Positions 20,501-30,415 of a DNA stretch of 64,000 nucleotides are shown here, in pieces. The stretch is from Dipteris shenzhenensis (lineage: Eukaryota > Polypodiophyta > Polypodiopsida > Gleicheniales): NCBI GenBank assembly GCA_047967505.1, contig CM106538.1; one strand, given 5' to 3'. Position 1 is the stretch's first letter; every line of letters starts with the position of its first letter. Under the pieces are notes generated by a model that was given only the letters and a program-made list of their open reading frames with translations, was not told the origin of the DNA and searched no databases. A program made the position numbers and the translations under genes.

Positions 20501-22172
20501 TGCAAGGTTGGAGGAGAGGGGAGCAGGAGCTACAACGTTAGGACATGCTTTTGGACGTGGAGTGCAAGGAAGCATGGACACTTGAGACAAATTCTTGGAA
20601 TACTTTTTGATAACATCATTGAAGAAAATGTCTGTGCTGCAAGGGTCAATTGCTTCCAATTGGGCACGCCTTTTAAGCACGAGTGTTCGCTCATCGAGAT
20701 GGCTTGTGTTAATATAGCAGAATTCCCATGTGGCACTTGTCAGAGGGAGAGACAAGCAAAGGTACAAAGCTTGTTGCGAGCTTATGTGCTGTGTGTTGAT
20801 AATTGCATTTTTGACATTTCGTATGCGCTTGTTTGCTGTGGTGAGTCGTTAGCCATGCTCGCCTTGAGAGCATTTCTCACTACCTCCATGGTCTCCCTAT
20901 CCATCTTCGTCATGTATGACATGCAATAAGATGTCATTGCATGGGGGTTCAAAACAAATTGTATGTTAGTGTTCGCACACCAAATTTTGGATATTGTGGG
21001 GTTGAAATGGTTTTGTGACGCAGTACTTGGGTTGCCGCTTCAGTAGAATTGTTGGCTGGGATGGTTTGCTTCTTAGCGCAATGATGTAATCATCGTCTAA
21101 GCTTCTATAAGAACATGTCGAAGGATAGCTATAGGGAGCCCTCTTCCAGCATTAGGTTGTTAATCTTCTTTGCGTTACCTTTCGCTGCATGCATTCCATT
21201 GTCCTCAGTAAGAGGGTACAAAATCATTGTTGCAATCACTGGCGGCTTCGAAAAACCGAATCTGGTAGCTTTTCCCTACCGCTTACATGCCTTTGTGTGC
21301 CTGTGCATTTGTATTTCCTTCTCTAGTAGGTCAAACAGCGAGAGATCTGTTGTGATGTATTTGTCAATGAATGCTTTGACCTCATTCTTGGCATGGCCAA
21401 AAATTGGGGCATTCACACCACAGAAGGCTATGGTCATGTTGGCTACCTCTATTTTGGAACTCCATCACGAAGAAGAAGTCAACGATCAACCCCAGGATGG
21501 AGTGGTCTTTTTTGAGTAAATTCTTGAGGGCCTTGAATTTGTGAACGTAGTATCTAGCTGTAGTGATGGGGTCGGTACAGATCATGTTGCGCACACCATT
21601 CTTTGTAAGGTCTTCGAGGATAAGTTGTTGCAAGTTAGCAAGGCATTGTAGGAGGGGCCTCCATAACCGTTCTACAACTAGCTGACAAAGTGATGAAGAA
21701 AGTGGGTGGCCCAAGCTACCGCAACATGCCAAACAAGCTTTTCTTTAAGCGATGCTTGAAATCTACTGAAGTTCGAAGGCATGTAAAGTCACAGTACCCA
21801 ATGTTAGAGTGGAGAAATTTTTCTATGTTCGTGTCACTAAGTGCATCCCTAGCTTGTATAGTTCTCCCTCCAAGTTGCCCTTTTCGCATTCGAACCCACG
21901 TGGATGATAGGACCTGTTGTACAAGAACTTTCATTGTCTTGAAGAAAATATTGTCCACGCAGGTTGCAAAGCATCTGTCCTGGTTTGTCAATTCCCATTT
22001 TGCGACCTTTTGGTAGCTTGTATGCTCAGGTAGTTTGTAAGAGCATGCGTGGCCATAAAATAGTGTACGGAATGCCATCTCCTCATAGTGCTTGTCTTTG
22101 AAAATGCTCAATGAAGAGAACCCTTCTGATGTTGTGACAACTATTGGTTTGTCCTGGAAGTCCTCCACTTGT
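20496..22172 (-). pseudogene. Helitron Rep/helicase gene, Rep part (decayed)
   Basis: Minus-strand frames give the order expected of a plant Helitron Rep region. SLSIFKDKHYEEMAFRTLF comes first (compare the conserved D..EEL.FP.LF). Next is a block ending FGMLR, then LGPPTFFITLSAS after an in-frame TAG (21718-21716). ARYYVHKFKALKNLL and VMEFQNRGSQHDHSLLW follow; the latter is the HUH motif region, with HDH at 21438-21430. Then come QMHRHTKACKR and GFSKPP near 21300-21230, SYMTKMDRETMEVV near 20910, and VLKRRAQLEAIDPCSTDIFF near 20690-20620. The family nicks and transfers single-stranded DNA in rolling-circle transposition. Stops, frameshifts and the HDH substitution show it is dead. Its N-terminal part lies at 32797-33186, separated by nested copia elements. 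Confidence 0.8.
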
Positions 22173-22427
22173 TGTTGAGAGTTCACGCTCAACATCATGT
22201 GATCATGTGTGCATAGCACCATCATGTGATCATATGTGCATAGCACTAACCTTATAGAGTGCTATAAAGAAAAGGGTTAGATCCCCTAACCCTAACCCTA
22301 AATGGGTTTTGTATATATTCTATTTTTTCAACTAAATCTAGTGTACAGTCAGTCATTTGTGGTGTGCTCTCAAGTTGTGCCCTCTCTCCTCATCTCAACT
22401 CCTCCTCTCCCCTCTTCATATTTTGTC
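22173..22427 (+). repeat. 5' LTR of copia element A
   Basis: The LTR runs from TGTTGAGAG to TTTTGTCA, immediately before a perfect initiator-Met primer site. It contains a duplicated ATCATGTGATCAT.TGTGCATAG segment (22193-22246), a CCCTAACCCTAA word at about 22290, a TATATATTC box near 22312 and a CT-rich 3' part. The start could also be three bases earlier. It interrupts the Helitron frame that resumes at 22172 on the minus strand. Confidence 0.6.
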
Positions 22428-22440
22428 ATGGTATCAGAGC
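22428..22440 (+). other. Copia element A primer binding site (tRNA-iMet)
   Basis: TGGTATCAGAGCT directly follows the LTR end CA. It is complementary to the 3' end of plant initiator tRNA-Met, the standard primer of plant copia elements. Confidence 0.85.
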
Positions 22441-23786
22441 TCCCTTGCCTTCCACTGAGGCATTGCAATCCTTGAGAGAGTGAGAGATCGAAAGATTGAG
22501 AGAGTTTTTTTCTTGAGTGATCTTCTCTTCCATTGAGAGAAACTTCCGTTCACTTGAGAGATTATTTCGTTCATTGTGAGATTTCATTCATCAGAGATTT
22601 CTGTCTGTTTGTAAGAATTCCATATGTTCTTTCCATTGTGATTTGAGAGTGAGAGTGGTGTTTTCTTCTTTAGAGAAATCTGAGAGAAAGAGATTAACAC
22701 TCAGTCTTCTTTTCTTTTGAGAGCATTCTCTCTATGAGAGAGAATAGAGAGAGAGATGACTCGACTGCAAGCTCCTACAAGGCGGCTCTTGAGGCATAGC
22801 TCTTGGCTCCCAATGACCTTACGACCTACTCTCAGTGGTCACGATGGCTCCAAAACACAGGGCGGCCAACAATATCTACATCTAAGTGCTGTAGTCACTA
22901 TCGACCTCAGCCCTCGGAGAGCCATAGCATTGGCAAAGTGACTTCTCTGCCATCAATCGAACAGTTAGCTTCTAGCTCTCCTAGCTCTTAAAGGTTCCGC
23001 CATACCCCATGACCTCTATAGCCTCAGTGCCAACGACCATCTCCTCATAACAACCACCTGTAGCAAAGCCTCCATCGCTCCAAGCCTCAAAGGCTTCGTC
23101 ACCCTCGAACAACCGCTCCAATATACGGCCTATTTTCTAACAACTACTCAAGCTAACCTGCAAATAAGGCAACTTTAATCTACAACGACTCGGCCTACTA
23201 GCAACTCGGATGCCTTCTACAGCCCGGTTGGTAGCTAATATGTGTAGAGACGACCTCATGGGGCTGATGCTACGGCCAGTATACCTGCTCTATTAACAAG
23301 TTTGCTGCAATGCTCTTCAAATGACTGAAGGCAGCACTGGCTCCAAAGCAACTGCCATTTCCTACAAGCTGTTACGTCTCTAGTCATCCAGTGGCTCCAT
23401 CAGCCTGCAACAAACCTCATCACACAGCGCCTCCAAGCTTCGAGACCTTCTTCATAACAACAACCATCTCTAGGTGTTGGAGTCTCCTTGGCCAACCGCG
23501 ACCCATCTCTGCGGATCTACTCGTAGCTTCAACGACTGGTACACACCTTTGTAGCACCCACGACCACAACCACGGGTTGCAACACCTCCAAAGACAGCTC
23601 TACAGTGTCGACAGACAGAATCTCGTTGATTCTGTCGCATCTCGACTTCTCTCACAATCTCTAGCTAATGACACGTGGCACCATAGTGACCCTCCTTATC
23701 TCCAATCTTATCTCCAACCCAAGGTTGGTTCTCACATTGCCATGTGGCATACATCTAACCACACCCAGGCTTGGTTCTCACATTGC
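22441..23786 (+). other. Leader of copia element A, no gene
   Basis: The region starts with GAGAG-rich sequence (22470-22760) and continues as C- and CA-rich sequence without a conserved reading frame. The small frames here show no recognisable domain. It ends in a 46-bp direct duplication (copies starting at 23725 and 23771) that served as the target of element B. Confidence 0.5.
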
Positions 23787-23791
23787 CATGT

Positions 23792-24089
23792 TGTTGAGAT
23801 ATCAAGCTCTACCCCCGATATATCTCCTGGATGACTATCATTTATGTCACCGCCTATGTTAGTTGTAATCGTGGTGTAGTTAGACTACCACGTATGTTTT
23901 TGGTTTGGGTTCACATATGAACCACGTATTCTAGGGTTTGACATATAGGGTATTTCCCTCTTCTATTGTATTGCTGTTGTGTGCAAAAGTGAAGAAAGGC
24001 TTCACCCTCCAACCTTGTGTCCTCTCTCTTTTGTGTGTTGTGAAGAAAGCTGAACTTGAGTCTCCTATCTCTCTCCCTTATTCTTTACA
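23792..24089 (+). repeat. 5' LTR of copia element B
   Basis: The LTR starts TGTTGAGATATC and ends TTCTTTACA. It has an inverted repeat around GGTGTAGTTAGACTACCACG and a repeated AACCACGT-type word. It ends in CT-rich sequence. By eye no difference from the 3' copy is found. Confidence 0.95.
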
Positions 24090-24102
24090 TGGTATCAGAG
24101 CC
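24090..24102 (+). other. Copia element B primer binding site (tRNA-iMet)
   Basis: TGGTATCAGAGCC follows the LTR end CA without a spacer and is complementary to the 3' end of initiator tRNA-Met. Confidence 0.92.
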
Positions 24103-24666
24103 TTGTTCGTGGTAAGAAGCTCAAGAAAGCAAGCCAAGTTTGTGGTGTCCTGGTAAGAGGACCAGTGTAGCTTTCCTATTTCGAGTTTGGGAGCAAATCT
24201 CTGCAGGTAGCATAGCCAGAAGTGCAGGAGTGCACTGTTTCAGATTGAGAGGCCCTTCGCGGTGTGGCGAGAGCGCAGTATATGCTACGGGCGAGGGCAA
24301 AGCCCTTGGTGACTTTATTTTTTTGATTTGAGGCCGTTTCGGAGCCCGTTTTGAAGGCGGAAGTTCTTCGCAGGCACTCAGAAAAAGGCCCTGTTTTTGC
24401 TGTGCGACCACCGCGCGGCTAGTCGGTGGAAAGGTGCCACAGAAATTGCATCGTATGCATGTGTGCAGAGATATTGGGACTTGCAGATTCATGCCTATTT
24501 CCTGTTGATGCAAAATCATCACTAGGAAGTGACTGTGTGGTGAAATACCACTTTCGTCAGTGTTGCAGATCTGCCCCTGTGAGGCTTTTTGTAGAAGTTT
24601 TGCTATTTGCCCTTGTGAGGCATTTGCTGTGTTTACAGGTTGGTGTTGCAATTCGTGATTTGTAAA

Positions 24667-27240
24667 ATGTCTGAGAATCTGTCTACCATTGTCAGTGAGA
24701 AGCTTGACAAGAACAACTTCCAAGCATGGAAGTTCAGGATGACAAACTTCCTTATGGGAAAGGGAGTTTGGGATTACATCAGTGGTGAAACTGCAGAACC
24801 AGTTTTGGGTGCTGCTCCCACTCCTGCTGAATTGAAGGCCTTTAAAGAATGGCATGAAAAAGCCAGAAAATGCTTGTATTGGCTGTCTGTTAGCATTTCA
24901 GATTCTATCATTGTGCATATACAGGATGTAGAGACGCCTAAGGAGGCATGGGATACATTGGTGAAGCTGTATAGCACAAATACCAAAGCACGAAAGATGC
25001 AGCTAAAGCAGGAATTGCACAATGTGCAAAGGAAAAATCTGAATATAAATGAGTATTCCTTGAAGGTGAAAGGCCTTGCAGATTCTCTTGCCTCCATTGG
25101 AGCACCTGTTGATGATGAGGACTTAGTGTCCGTGACCTTGAACGGTCTTGGGAAAGATTATGCACAGTTTCGGACATCCATTGGAGTCCGTGAAACATTT
25201 CCTGATTTTCAGGAACTTATTGCTCTCTTGCTGAGTGAAGAGCAAAGGAATGGTGGTTCAGCCACCTCAACTTCTCAAGAGACTGCTTTCTACTCGAATA
25301 CAGGTAGAGGCAGAGGTAGAGGAAGAGGCCGTTTTGGTGGCCGTGCAGGAAATCAGAACCAACAGCAACAACAGGAAAACCAGTCCTATGGAGGAGGACG
25401 TGGTAGTTCTAGAGGCAAGGGGAGCCAAAGAGGCCGTGGTTCATGGCAAAGGAACCAGCAAGTAAATAGCAGCACAGAATGCTATTATTGTGGAAAGCCT
25501 GGACACAAGGAGAATACATGCTATAAAAAGCAGAATGACATCAAAAGTGGGAAGTTGCAGCAAAGCAACTATGCATCATCAAGTGGGCATGGTGACGATA
25601 GAAATGAGCACCTTTTTGTGATGCAGCATATGGTTAACTCCATGTCAGGAGATGATGCAGCTTGCAATGATGTTTGGTATGTTGATTCAGGTGCCTCTAA
25701 CCACATGACCAGTCATGGTGAGTGGTTTCATGATGTTAGAAATTTGGATAAGCCAGGTTATGTTGAAACAGGTGATGATACTGCGCACCCAATTACGCAG
25801 GTTGGTAAAGTGCCATTGGCTATGCAGGATGGCAAAACGAAGTACTTGGCAGATGTACTTCATGTTCCAAAAATCACTAAGAACCTGGTTTCAGTAGGCC
25901 AGATGGTTGAGCAAGGTCTGCAGGTTAGATTTAATCCTGATGGATGCTTTGTTGAGGACTTGAAAAATAAGTGCCGCTTGGTTGCGAAAGGCAACAAAAA
26001 TGGCAGAATGTTCACCTTGGATGTTGATATGCCTGAAGTGAAAGCTACTATGTTTGCGCATGGGAGAGGTGTCATTGCAGATATTGAGATATGGCACAAG
26101 CGCATTGGGCACGTGAATATACAAAGGCTGAAATCTATGCAAACGAAAAACATTGTTGCAGGTTTGCCTAAATTCAGAGTTGAGGGAATGCAAAAGGTAT
26201 GTGAAGCATGCCAAATGGGTAAGCAGGCCAGACATGCATTTCCCAAAAATGCTAAGGTGAGCAGAAGACCTTTGGAAGTGATCCATTCAGATGTTTGGAC
26301 AACCAAAGCTGCTTCTATTGGTGGATGCCATTATTATGTGACGTTTATTGATGACTACACTAGGAAGGTGTGGATTTATTTTATGAAGCACAAAAGTGAA
26401 GTGTTCAGCCATTTCAAGGCTTTTAAGGCCATGGTTGAAAAAGAGAAAGGTGTGCATATTAAAGTGCTAAGATCTGATGGAGGGGGAGAGTACTTTTCAG
26501 AAGAATTTTGTGAATATCTGAAAGAACAGGGAATTCAAAGGAAGTACTCATGCAGGTCTACCCCTCAGCAGAATGGGGTTGCAGAAAGGAAGAACAGGCA
26601 TATTGCAGAAGTAGGACGGGCGATCCTAAATGAGAAAAACATGCCTGATTACTTTTGGGCTGAAGCAGTAGCAACTGCTGTTTATATTATGAACAGAACC
26701 CCCACTGCAGCTGTCCATGGCATGACGCCTGAAGAAATGTATACAGGCCAAAAACCAGATATTTCTCACTTGAAGGTATTTGGTTGCATAGCTTATGTTC
26801 ATGTTCCTGATGAGAAGAGAACAAAGCTGGATCCAAAGGCAGAAAAATGCATCTTTATTGGATATGCTCTGCACCAGAAAGGGTATCGCTGTTATAACCC
26901 TTCCACCCGCAAAATGCAAGTGAGCAGAGATGTTGTTTTTGATGAAATGAGCAGCTGGTATGCACCAACTGTTATGGTAGGAGATGCAGATGCAGGAAAT
27001 GGGAATGCTGCAATAAATCCAGAGCAGCAATCTCAAGCCTTGAGTGGACCCAGAGAGTCCTCTACTAGTGGATCTAATGCATGGACAGGGAGATTGAATC
27101 TAGTGAATCGTCACATGGCAGTCCTGATAGTGTTGTGCAGGTATCACATAAGGGAAAAGAAAAAGTGTACCATGATCCAGTGTTTGATGTGTCTGCTGGT
27201 AGCTCTCATGTTGATGGAGAGTCAAGTGGCTCTGAAATGA
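24667..27240 (+). CDS. gag-pol: Copia element B gag, protease and integrase
   Basis: The start codon at 24667 (MSENLSTIVSEKLDKNN) is preferred over an upstream in-frame ATG at 24640, because copia gag normally starts just before the KLDGNNF-like motif. Residues 1-190 are the UBN2-type gag. Residues 220-265 are Gly/Arg/Gln-rich. A CX2CX4HX4C knuckle (CYYCGKPGHKENTC) starts at residue 272. The protease motif DSGA is at 340. The pre-integrase HHCC domain (WHKRIGH...CEACQMGK) is at about 476-525. The integrase core has D542, D604 and E640 with D-35-E spacing. The polypeptide reaches the GYRCYNPSTRKMQVSRDVVF block, then leaves the conserved frame near 27078, so its last 50 residues are out-of-frame sequence. 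Apart from that frame change all catalytic residues are present. The products act in a cytoplasmic particle and the nucleus. Confidence 0.9.
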   Translation: MSENLSTIVSEKLDKNNFQAWKFRMTNFLMGKGVWDYISGETAEPVLGAAPTPAELKAFKEWHEKARKCLYWLSVSISDSIIVHIQDVETPKEAWDTLVKLYSTNTKARKMQLKQELHNVQRKNLNINEYSLKVKGLADSLASIGAPVDDEDLVSVTLNGLGKDYAQFRTSIGVRETFPDFQELIALLLSEEQRNGGSATSTSQETAFYSNTGRGRGRGRGRFGGRAGNQNQQQQQENQSYGGGRGSSRGKGSQRGRGSWQRNQQVNSSTECYYCGKPGHKENTCYKKQNDIKSGKLQQSNYASSSGHGDDRNEHLFVMQHMVNSMSGDDAACNDVWYVDSGASNHMTSHGEWFHDVRNLDKPGYVETGDDTAHPITQVGKVPLAMQDGKTKYLADVLHVPKITKNLVSVGQMVEQGLQVRFNPDGCFVEDLKNKCRLVAKGNKNGRMFTLDVDMPEVKATMFAHGRGVIADIEIWHKRIGHVNIQRLKSMQTKNIVAGLPKFRVEGMQKVCEACQMGKQARHAFPKNAKVSRRPLEVIHSDVWTTKAASIGGCHYYVTFIDDYTRKVWIYFMKHKSEVFSHFKAFKAMVEKEKGVHIKVLRSDGGGEYFSEEFCEYLKEQGIQRKYSCRSTPQQNGVAERKNRHIAEVGRAILNEKNMPDYFWAEAVATAVYIMNRTPTAAVHGMTPEEMYTGQKPDISHLKVFGCIAYVHVPDEKRTKLDPKAEKCIFIGYALHQKGYRCYNPSTRKMQVSRDVVFDEMSSWYAPTVMVGDADAGNGNAAINPEQQSQALSGPRESSTSGSNAWTGRLNLVNRHMAVLIVLCRYHIREKKKCTMIQCLMCLLVALMLMESQVALK

Positions 27241-29021
27241 GCCTTGATGAGGAACTTGGGATTCCTTCTGTTGTTACACCTGGTGCAAGGAAAAGCAGGC
27301 ATGATTTAAAGACTCCTGCAACTGATCCAGTTGTACGGAGGTCCACTCGTATTAAGTATCCAGTTGACAGGCTGAGATATGATGGGTATACAGCACATCA
27401 CTATGCTTATATGGTCAAGGTTCTAGAGGAGCCAGAGCCCACATGTTTTGAGGATGCAGCAGGGCATAAAAATTGGGAAGCAGCTATGGATGAAGAGATG
27501 GCTGCCTTGGATGCAAACCACACTTGGGATTTGATGCCTTTGCCTCATGATAAGAAGGCTATTGGCTGCAAGTGGGTTTACAAAGTAAAGCACAATGCTG
27601 ATGGGTCTGTTAGCAGGTATAAGGCAAGATTGGTTGCCAAAGGTTTTGCACAGACATATGGAATTGACTATGAGGAAACTTTCAGCCCAGTTGCAAGGAT
27701 GGCAACCGTGAGAGCAGTAATTGCTATGGCTGCTGCAAAGGGATGGTCTTTGCATCAGATGGATGTGAAAAATGCCTTCTTGCATGGTGATTTGCAGGAA
27801 GAGGTTTATATGATGCAGCCAGAAGGTTATGAGGATAATTCACACCCCGATTTTGTATGCAGGTTGCGCAAAGCCTTGTATGGCTTAAAACAGGCGCCGA
27901 GGGCATGGTCAGACAAGATAGGGCAATATCTTGTCACTATTGGATTTCAGATTTCCAATTCAGATTTTTCACTTTATGTGAAAAGGACAAACAGAGGGAT
28001 TGTGCTTATAGTCATCTATGTTGATGACTTGATTATTACAGGTGATAGTGATGCAGACATTAATGACGTGAAGCTGCTGTTGAAGCAGAAATTTGAGATG
28101 AAGGATTTGGGAGAGCTACGTTACTTCTTGGGCATTGAGGTTATTAGATCCCCGAGTGGGATATGGCTGTTGCAAAGGCAATACGGTTTGGACATGCTGT
28201 CCAAATATGGGATGACAGGCTGTAAGCCTATCTCTGTTCCATTGGAGCAGAATGTGAAGCTCAATGCAGAGACAGGTGAGCTTCTTGAAGATATTACTAT
28301 GTACAGGTGCATAGTAGGTAGCTTGATTTACATGACTATAACCAGACCAGATTTGAGCTATGCTGTGGGGCTGGTGAGTCAGTTTATGCAGGCACCAAGG
28401 AAGCCACATTTGGATGCGGCTAGATGCATACTGCGGTATGTGAAGTCCACATTGCATTATGGACTGTTTTATGAAGCTGGGTGTGCATTACAGGTACATG
28501 GATACACAGATGCTGACTGGGCTGGTAGTGTCTCAGACAGGAGATCTACTAGTGGTTTTATGTTTTCTCTTGGGAGTGGTGCCATCAGTTGGAGCAGCAA
28601 GAAGCAGCCAACAGTTGCCTTGTCGAGCACAGAGGCTGAGTACAGGGGTGCAGCAATGGCTGCATGTGAGGTAGCTTGGTTACGGAAGCTACTTGCAGAT
28701 ATGGGACAGTCAGTTCATGCAGCAGTTGTCATTCATTGTGACAACATTAGCAGCATCATGCTTGCTAATAACCCAGTTTATCATGCTAGAACGAAGCACA
28801 TTGAGGTGCATTATCACTTTGTGAGAGAGAAGGTTCTAGCTGGTGAGATTGATCTTGTCTATGTCAGCACTGAGGAGCAGGTGGCTGATATTTTTATGAA
28901 GGCATTGGGTACCGAGAAGCTTCGCAGATTTAGGAGCTTGCTTGGTGTACGTGAGATGGATTTGAGCTTGAGGGGGAGTGTTGAGATATCAAGCTCTACC
29001 CCCGATATATCTCCTGGATGA
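27081..29021 (+). CDS. gag-pol: Copia element B reverse transcriptase and RNase H
   Basis: This frame is -1 relative to the upstream one and is bounded on its 5' side by a TAA at 27075-27077, so the true junction lies between there and 27240. After a Ser/Glu-rich linker it carries RRSTRIKYPVDRL, CKWVYKVKHNADGSVSRYKA, RLVAKGF, MDVKNAFLHGDL, LYGLKQAPRAW and the catalytic YVDD (residues 313-316). RNase H follows with YTDADWAGS, SDRRSTSGFMF, LSSTEAEYRGAA, IHCDNISSIMLANNP and HARTKHIEVHYHFVRE. All catalytic residues are present. The frame runs through the polypurine tract and stops 43 bases inside the 3' LTR. Most plant copia elements encode one continuous gag-pol, so the frame change is probably a lesion or sequencing error, although overlapping frames would also allow frameshift translation. 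Confidence 0.92.
   Translation: MDREIESSESSHGSPDSVVQVSHKGKEKVYHDPVFDVSAGSSHVDGESSGSEMSLDEELGIPSVVTPGARKSRHDLKTPATDPVVRRSTRIKYPVDRLRYDGYTAHHYAYMVKVLEEPEPTCFEDAAGHKNWEAAMDEEMAALDANHTWDLMPLPHDKKAIGCKWVYKVKHNADGSVSRYKARLVAKGFAQTYGIDYEETFSPVARMATVRAVIAMAAAKGWSLHQMDVKNAFLHGDLQEEVYMMQPEGYEDNSHPDFVCRLRKALYGLKQAPRAWSDKIGQYLVTIGFQISNSDFSLYVKRTNRGIVLIVIYVDDLIITGDSDADINDVKLLLKQKFEMKDLGELRYFLGIEVIRSPSGIWLLQRQYGLDMLSKYGMTGCKPISVPLEQNVKLNAETGELLEDITMYRCIVGSLIYMTITRPDLSYAVGLVSQFMQAPRKPHLDAARCILRYVKSTLHYGLFYEAGCALQVHGYTDADWAGSVSDRRSTSGFMFSLGSGAISWSSKKQPTVALSSTEAEYRGAAMAACEVAWLRKLLADMGQSVHAAVVIHCDNISSIMLANNPVYHARTKHIEVHYHFVREKVLAGEIDLVYVSTEEQVADIFMKALGTEKLRRFRSLLGVREMDLSLRGSVEISSSTPDISPG
28967..28978 (+). other. 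Copia element B polypurine tract
   Basis: A purine run ending GAGGGGGAG abuts the 3' LTR start TGTTGAGA. It is the expected primer for plus-strand DNA synthesis. Confidence 0.85.
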
Positions 29022-29276
29022 CTATCATTTATGTCACCGCCTATGTTAGTTGTAATCGTGGTGTAGTTAGACTACCACGTATGTTTTTGGTTTGGGTTCA
29101 CATATGAACCACGTATTCTAGGGTTTGACATATAGGGTATTTCCCTCTTCTATTGTATTGCTGTTGTGTGCAAAAGTGAAGAAAGGCTTCACCCTCCAAC
29201 CTTGTGTCCTCTCTCTTTTGTGTGTTGTGAAGAAAGCTGAACTTGAGTCTCCTATCTCTCTCCCTTATTCTTTACA
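28979..29276 (+). repeat. 3' LTR of copia element B
   Basis: This 298-bp copy starts TGTTGAGATATC and ends TTCTTTACA. I found no difference from the 5' copy. It is followed by the target duplication CATGT. Confidence 0.95.
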
Positions 29277-29281
29277 CATGT

Positions 29282-30415
29282 GGCATACATCTAACCACAC
29301 CCAGCCTTATGCCATGTGTAGATAAGTTTTGGTCAACCAAACCTAGGGTCACCATTGGTCATCAGTGACACATCACCTGCCACATCACCAATGACACATC
29401 ACTTGCCATGTCATCAAGGACACATCATCAGTGCCACATCATCTACGACATCATCTATTGACATCATCATCTGTGCCACCTCAGCTGTCTAGTCAGCACT
29501 GACCTCTACAGGCACACGTAGTGCTCCACAATCACTGCATGTGGCCACTTCTACCACCTCAGCATAGGGCTCCACTAGCACACCTCTTGCTAGGCACAGT
29601 GCCACATCATCACTGCATGTGACTCATAGTGACACATCATCATTGAGCACCATTTGCACTCCTTTTGCCCCTCCACCTAGATCCAGCCGTATCTCTTGAT
29701 CCAAGAAGAATTTGAGGGCACTCCAAGAAGGAAAGTTGCTCATTTTTTTGTGCTCTACACGCTCGTCACATCACATGCACATTTCGGTGCAAGTTACACT
29801 CACATTTGAGCCTTGCCGACCAAACCACTTCCTTCATGCACATTTGCCTCTACATCGATGCATCTGACCTAGCACTTAAAAAGAACAAAAGAAAAGGAAT
29901 TATTTGCTGTTCTTTCATCGTTTGATGGTTGGTATAGATCTAGATCAGAGTAGACTAGATTGCCATAGAGGGGATGCTTTGAATTGCCCCAAGTTGCCAA
30001 TCTAAGCCATGCCCGAAATTCTCGACTAGTACCTACTCGGAGTCACGCTCACATATGGTTTCACATCATTACATTACCTGAAACCTTACATTCATTAGTT
30101 CAGTGAGCAGACTTCAGAGTTCAGAGGCATTGCAGATTGTTTCAGTGGGCAGATAGCATTTGATTTCACACACACATGCCACCATTGTAAAGCCTATTCG
30201 GCTATCTCACGGCATCGTGCACATCATTTCAGCCTTGTAAAGCCTCTTGGCTATTCCCGGCATCATTGCCACAAGCCTTGTAATACAGATCAGATTTTAT
30301 ATATTGCAGTTCTATCTTCATCGATGGTACAGAGATTTCACTTGGCATAATCAGTGTATTTGCAGTTGATTCATACAGAGATTTTCATGACACTTTTGAG
30401 TACATTTCTTGCACC
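29282..30415 (+). other. Sequence between element B and copia A gag, no gene
   Basis: It continues the CA-rich target sequence (GGCATACATCTAACCACACC) and then shows CATCATC/ACATCA-rich words (29350-29480). A plainer stretch with repeated GTAAAGCCT.TTCGGCTAT.TC.CGGCATC segments follows (about 30185-30270). No conserved coding frame is found. It fits a retroelement leader. Confidence 0.5.

Larger units (their letters stand above)
23792..29276 (+). mobile_element. Copia element B, nearly intact and young (5485 bp)
   Basis: Two 298-bp LTRs (23792-24089 and 28979-29276) read as identical. A perfect 5-bp target duplication CATGT flanks the element (23787-23791 and 29277-29281). It has an initiator-Met primer site, a polypurine tract, and complete gag, protease, integrase, RT and RNase H domains on one strand in copia order. 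The only visible defect is a frame change at about 27078-27240. The element lies inside copia element A. Confidence 0.95.

Noticed and set aside
20195-20541. Pro/Ser/Leu-rich and Glu/Arg-rich frames
   Set aside because: They arise from the (GGA)n microsatellite. Only the Helitron-like upstream part of the 20195-20767 frame is meaningful.
22284-22304. Interstitial telomere repeat CCCTAACCCTAA
   Set aside because: Only about three units, located inside the LTR of copia A; probably LTR sequence.
24774-26306. Minus-strand frames of 86-148 codons inside copia B
   Set aside because: They are shadows of the conserved plus-strand gag-pol frame.
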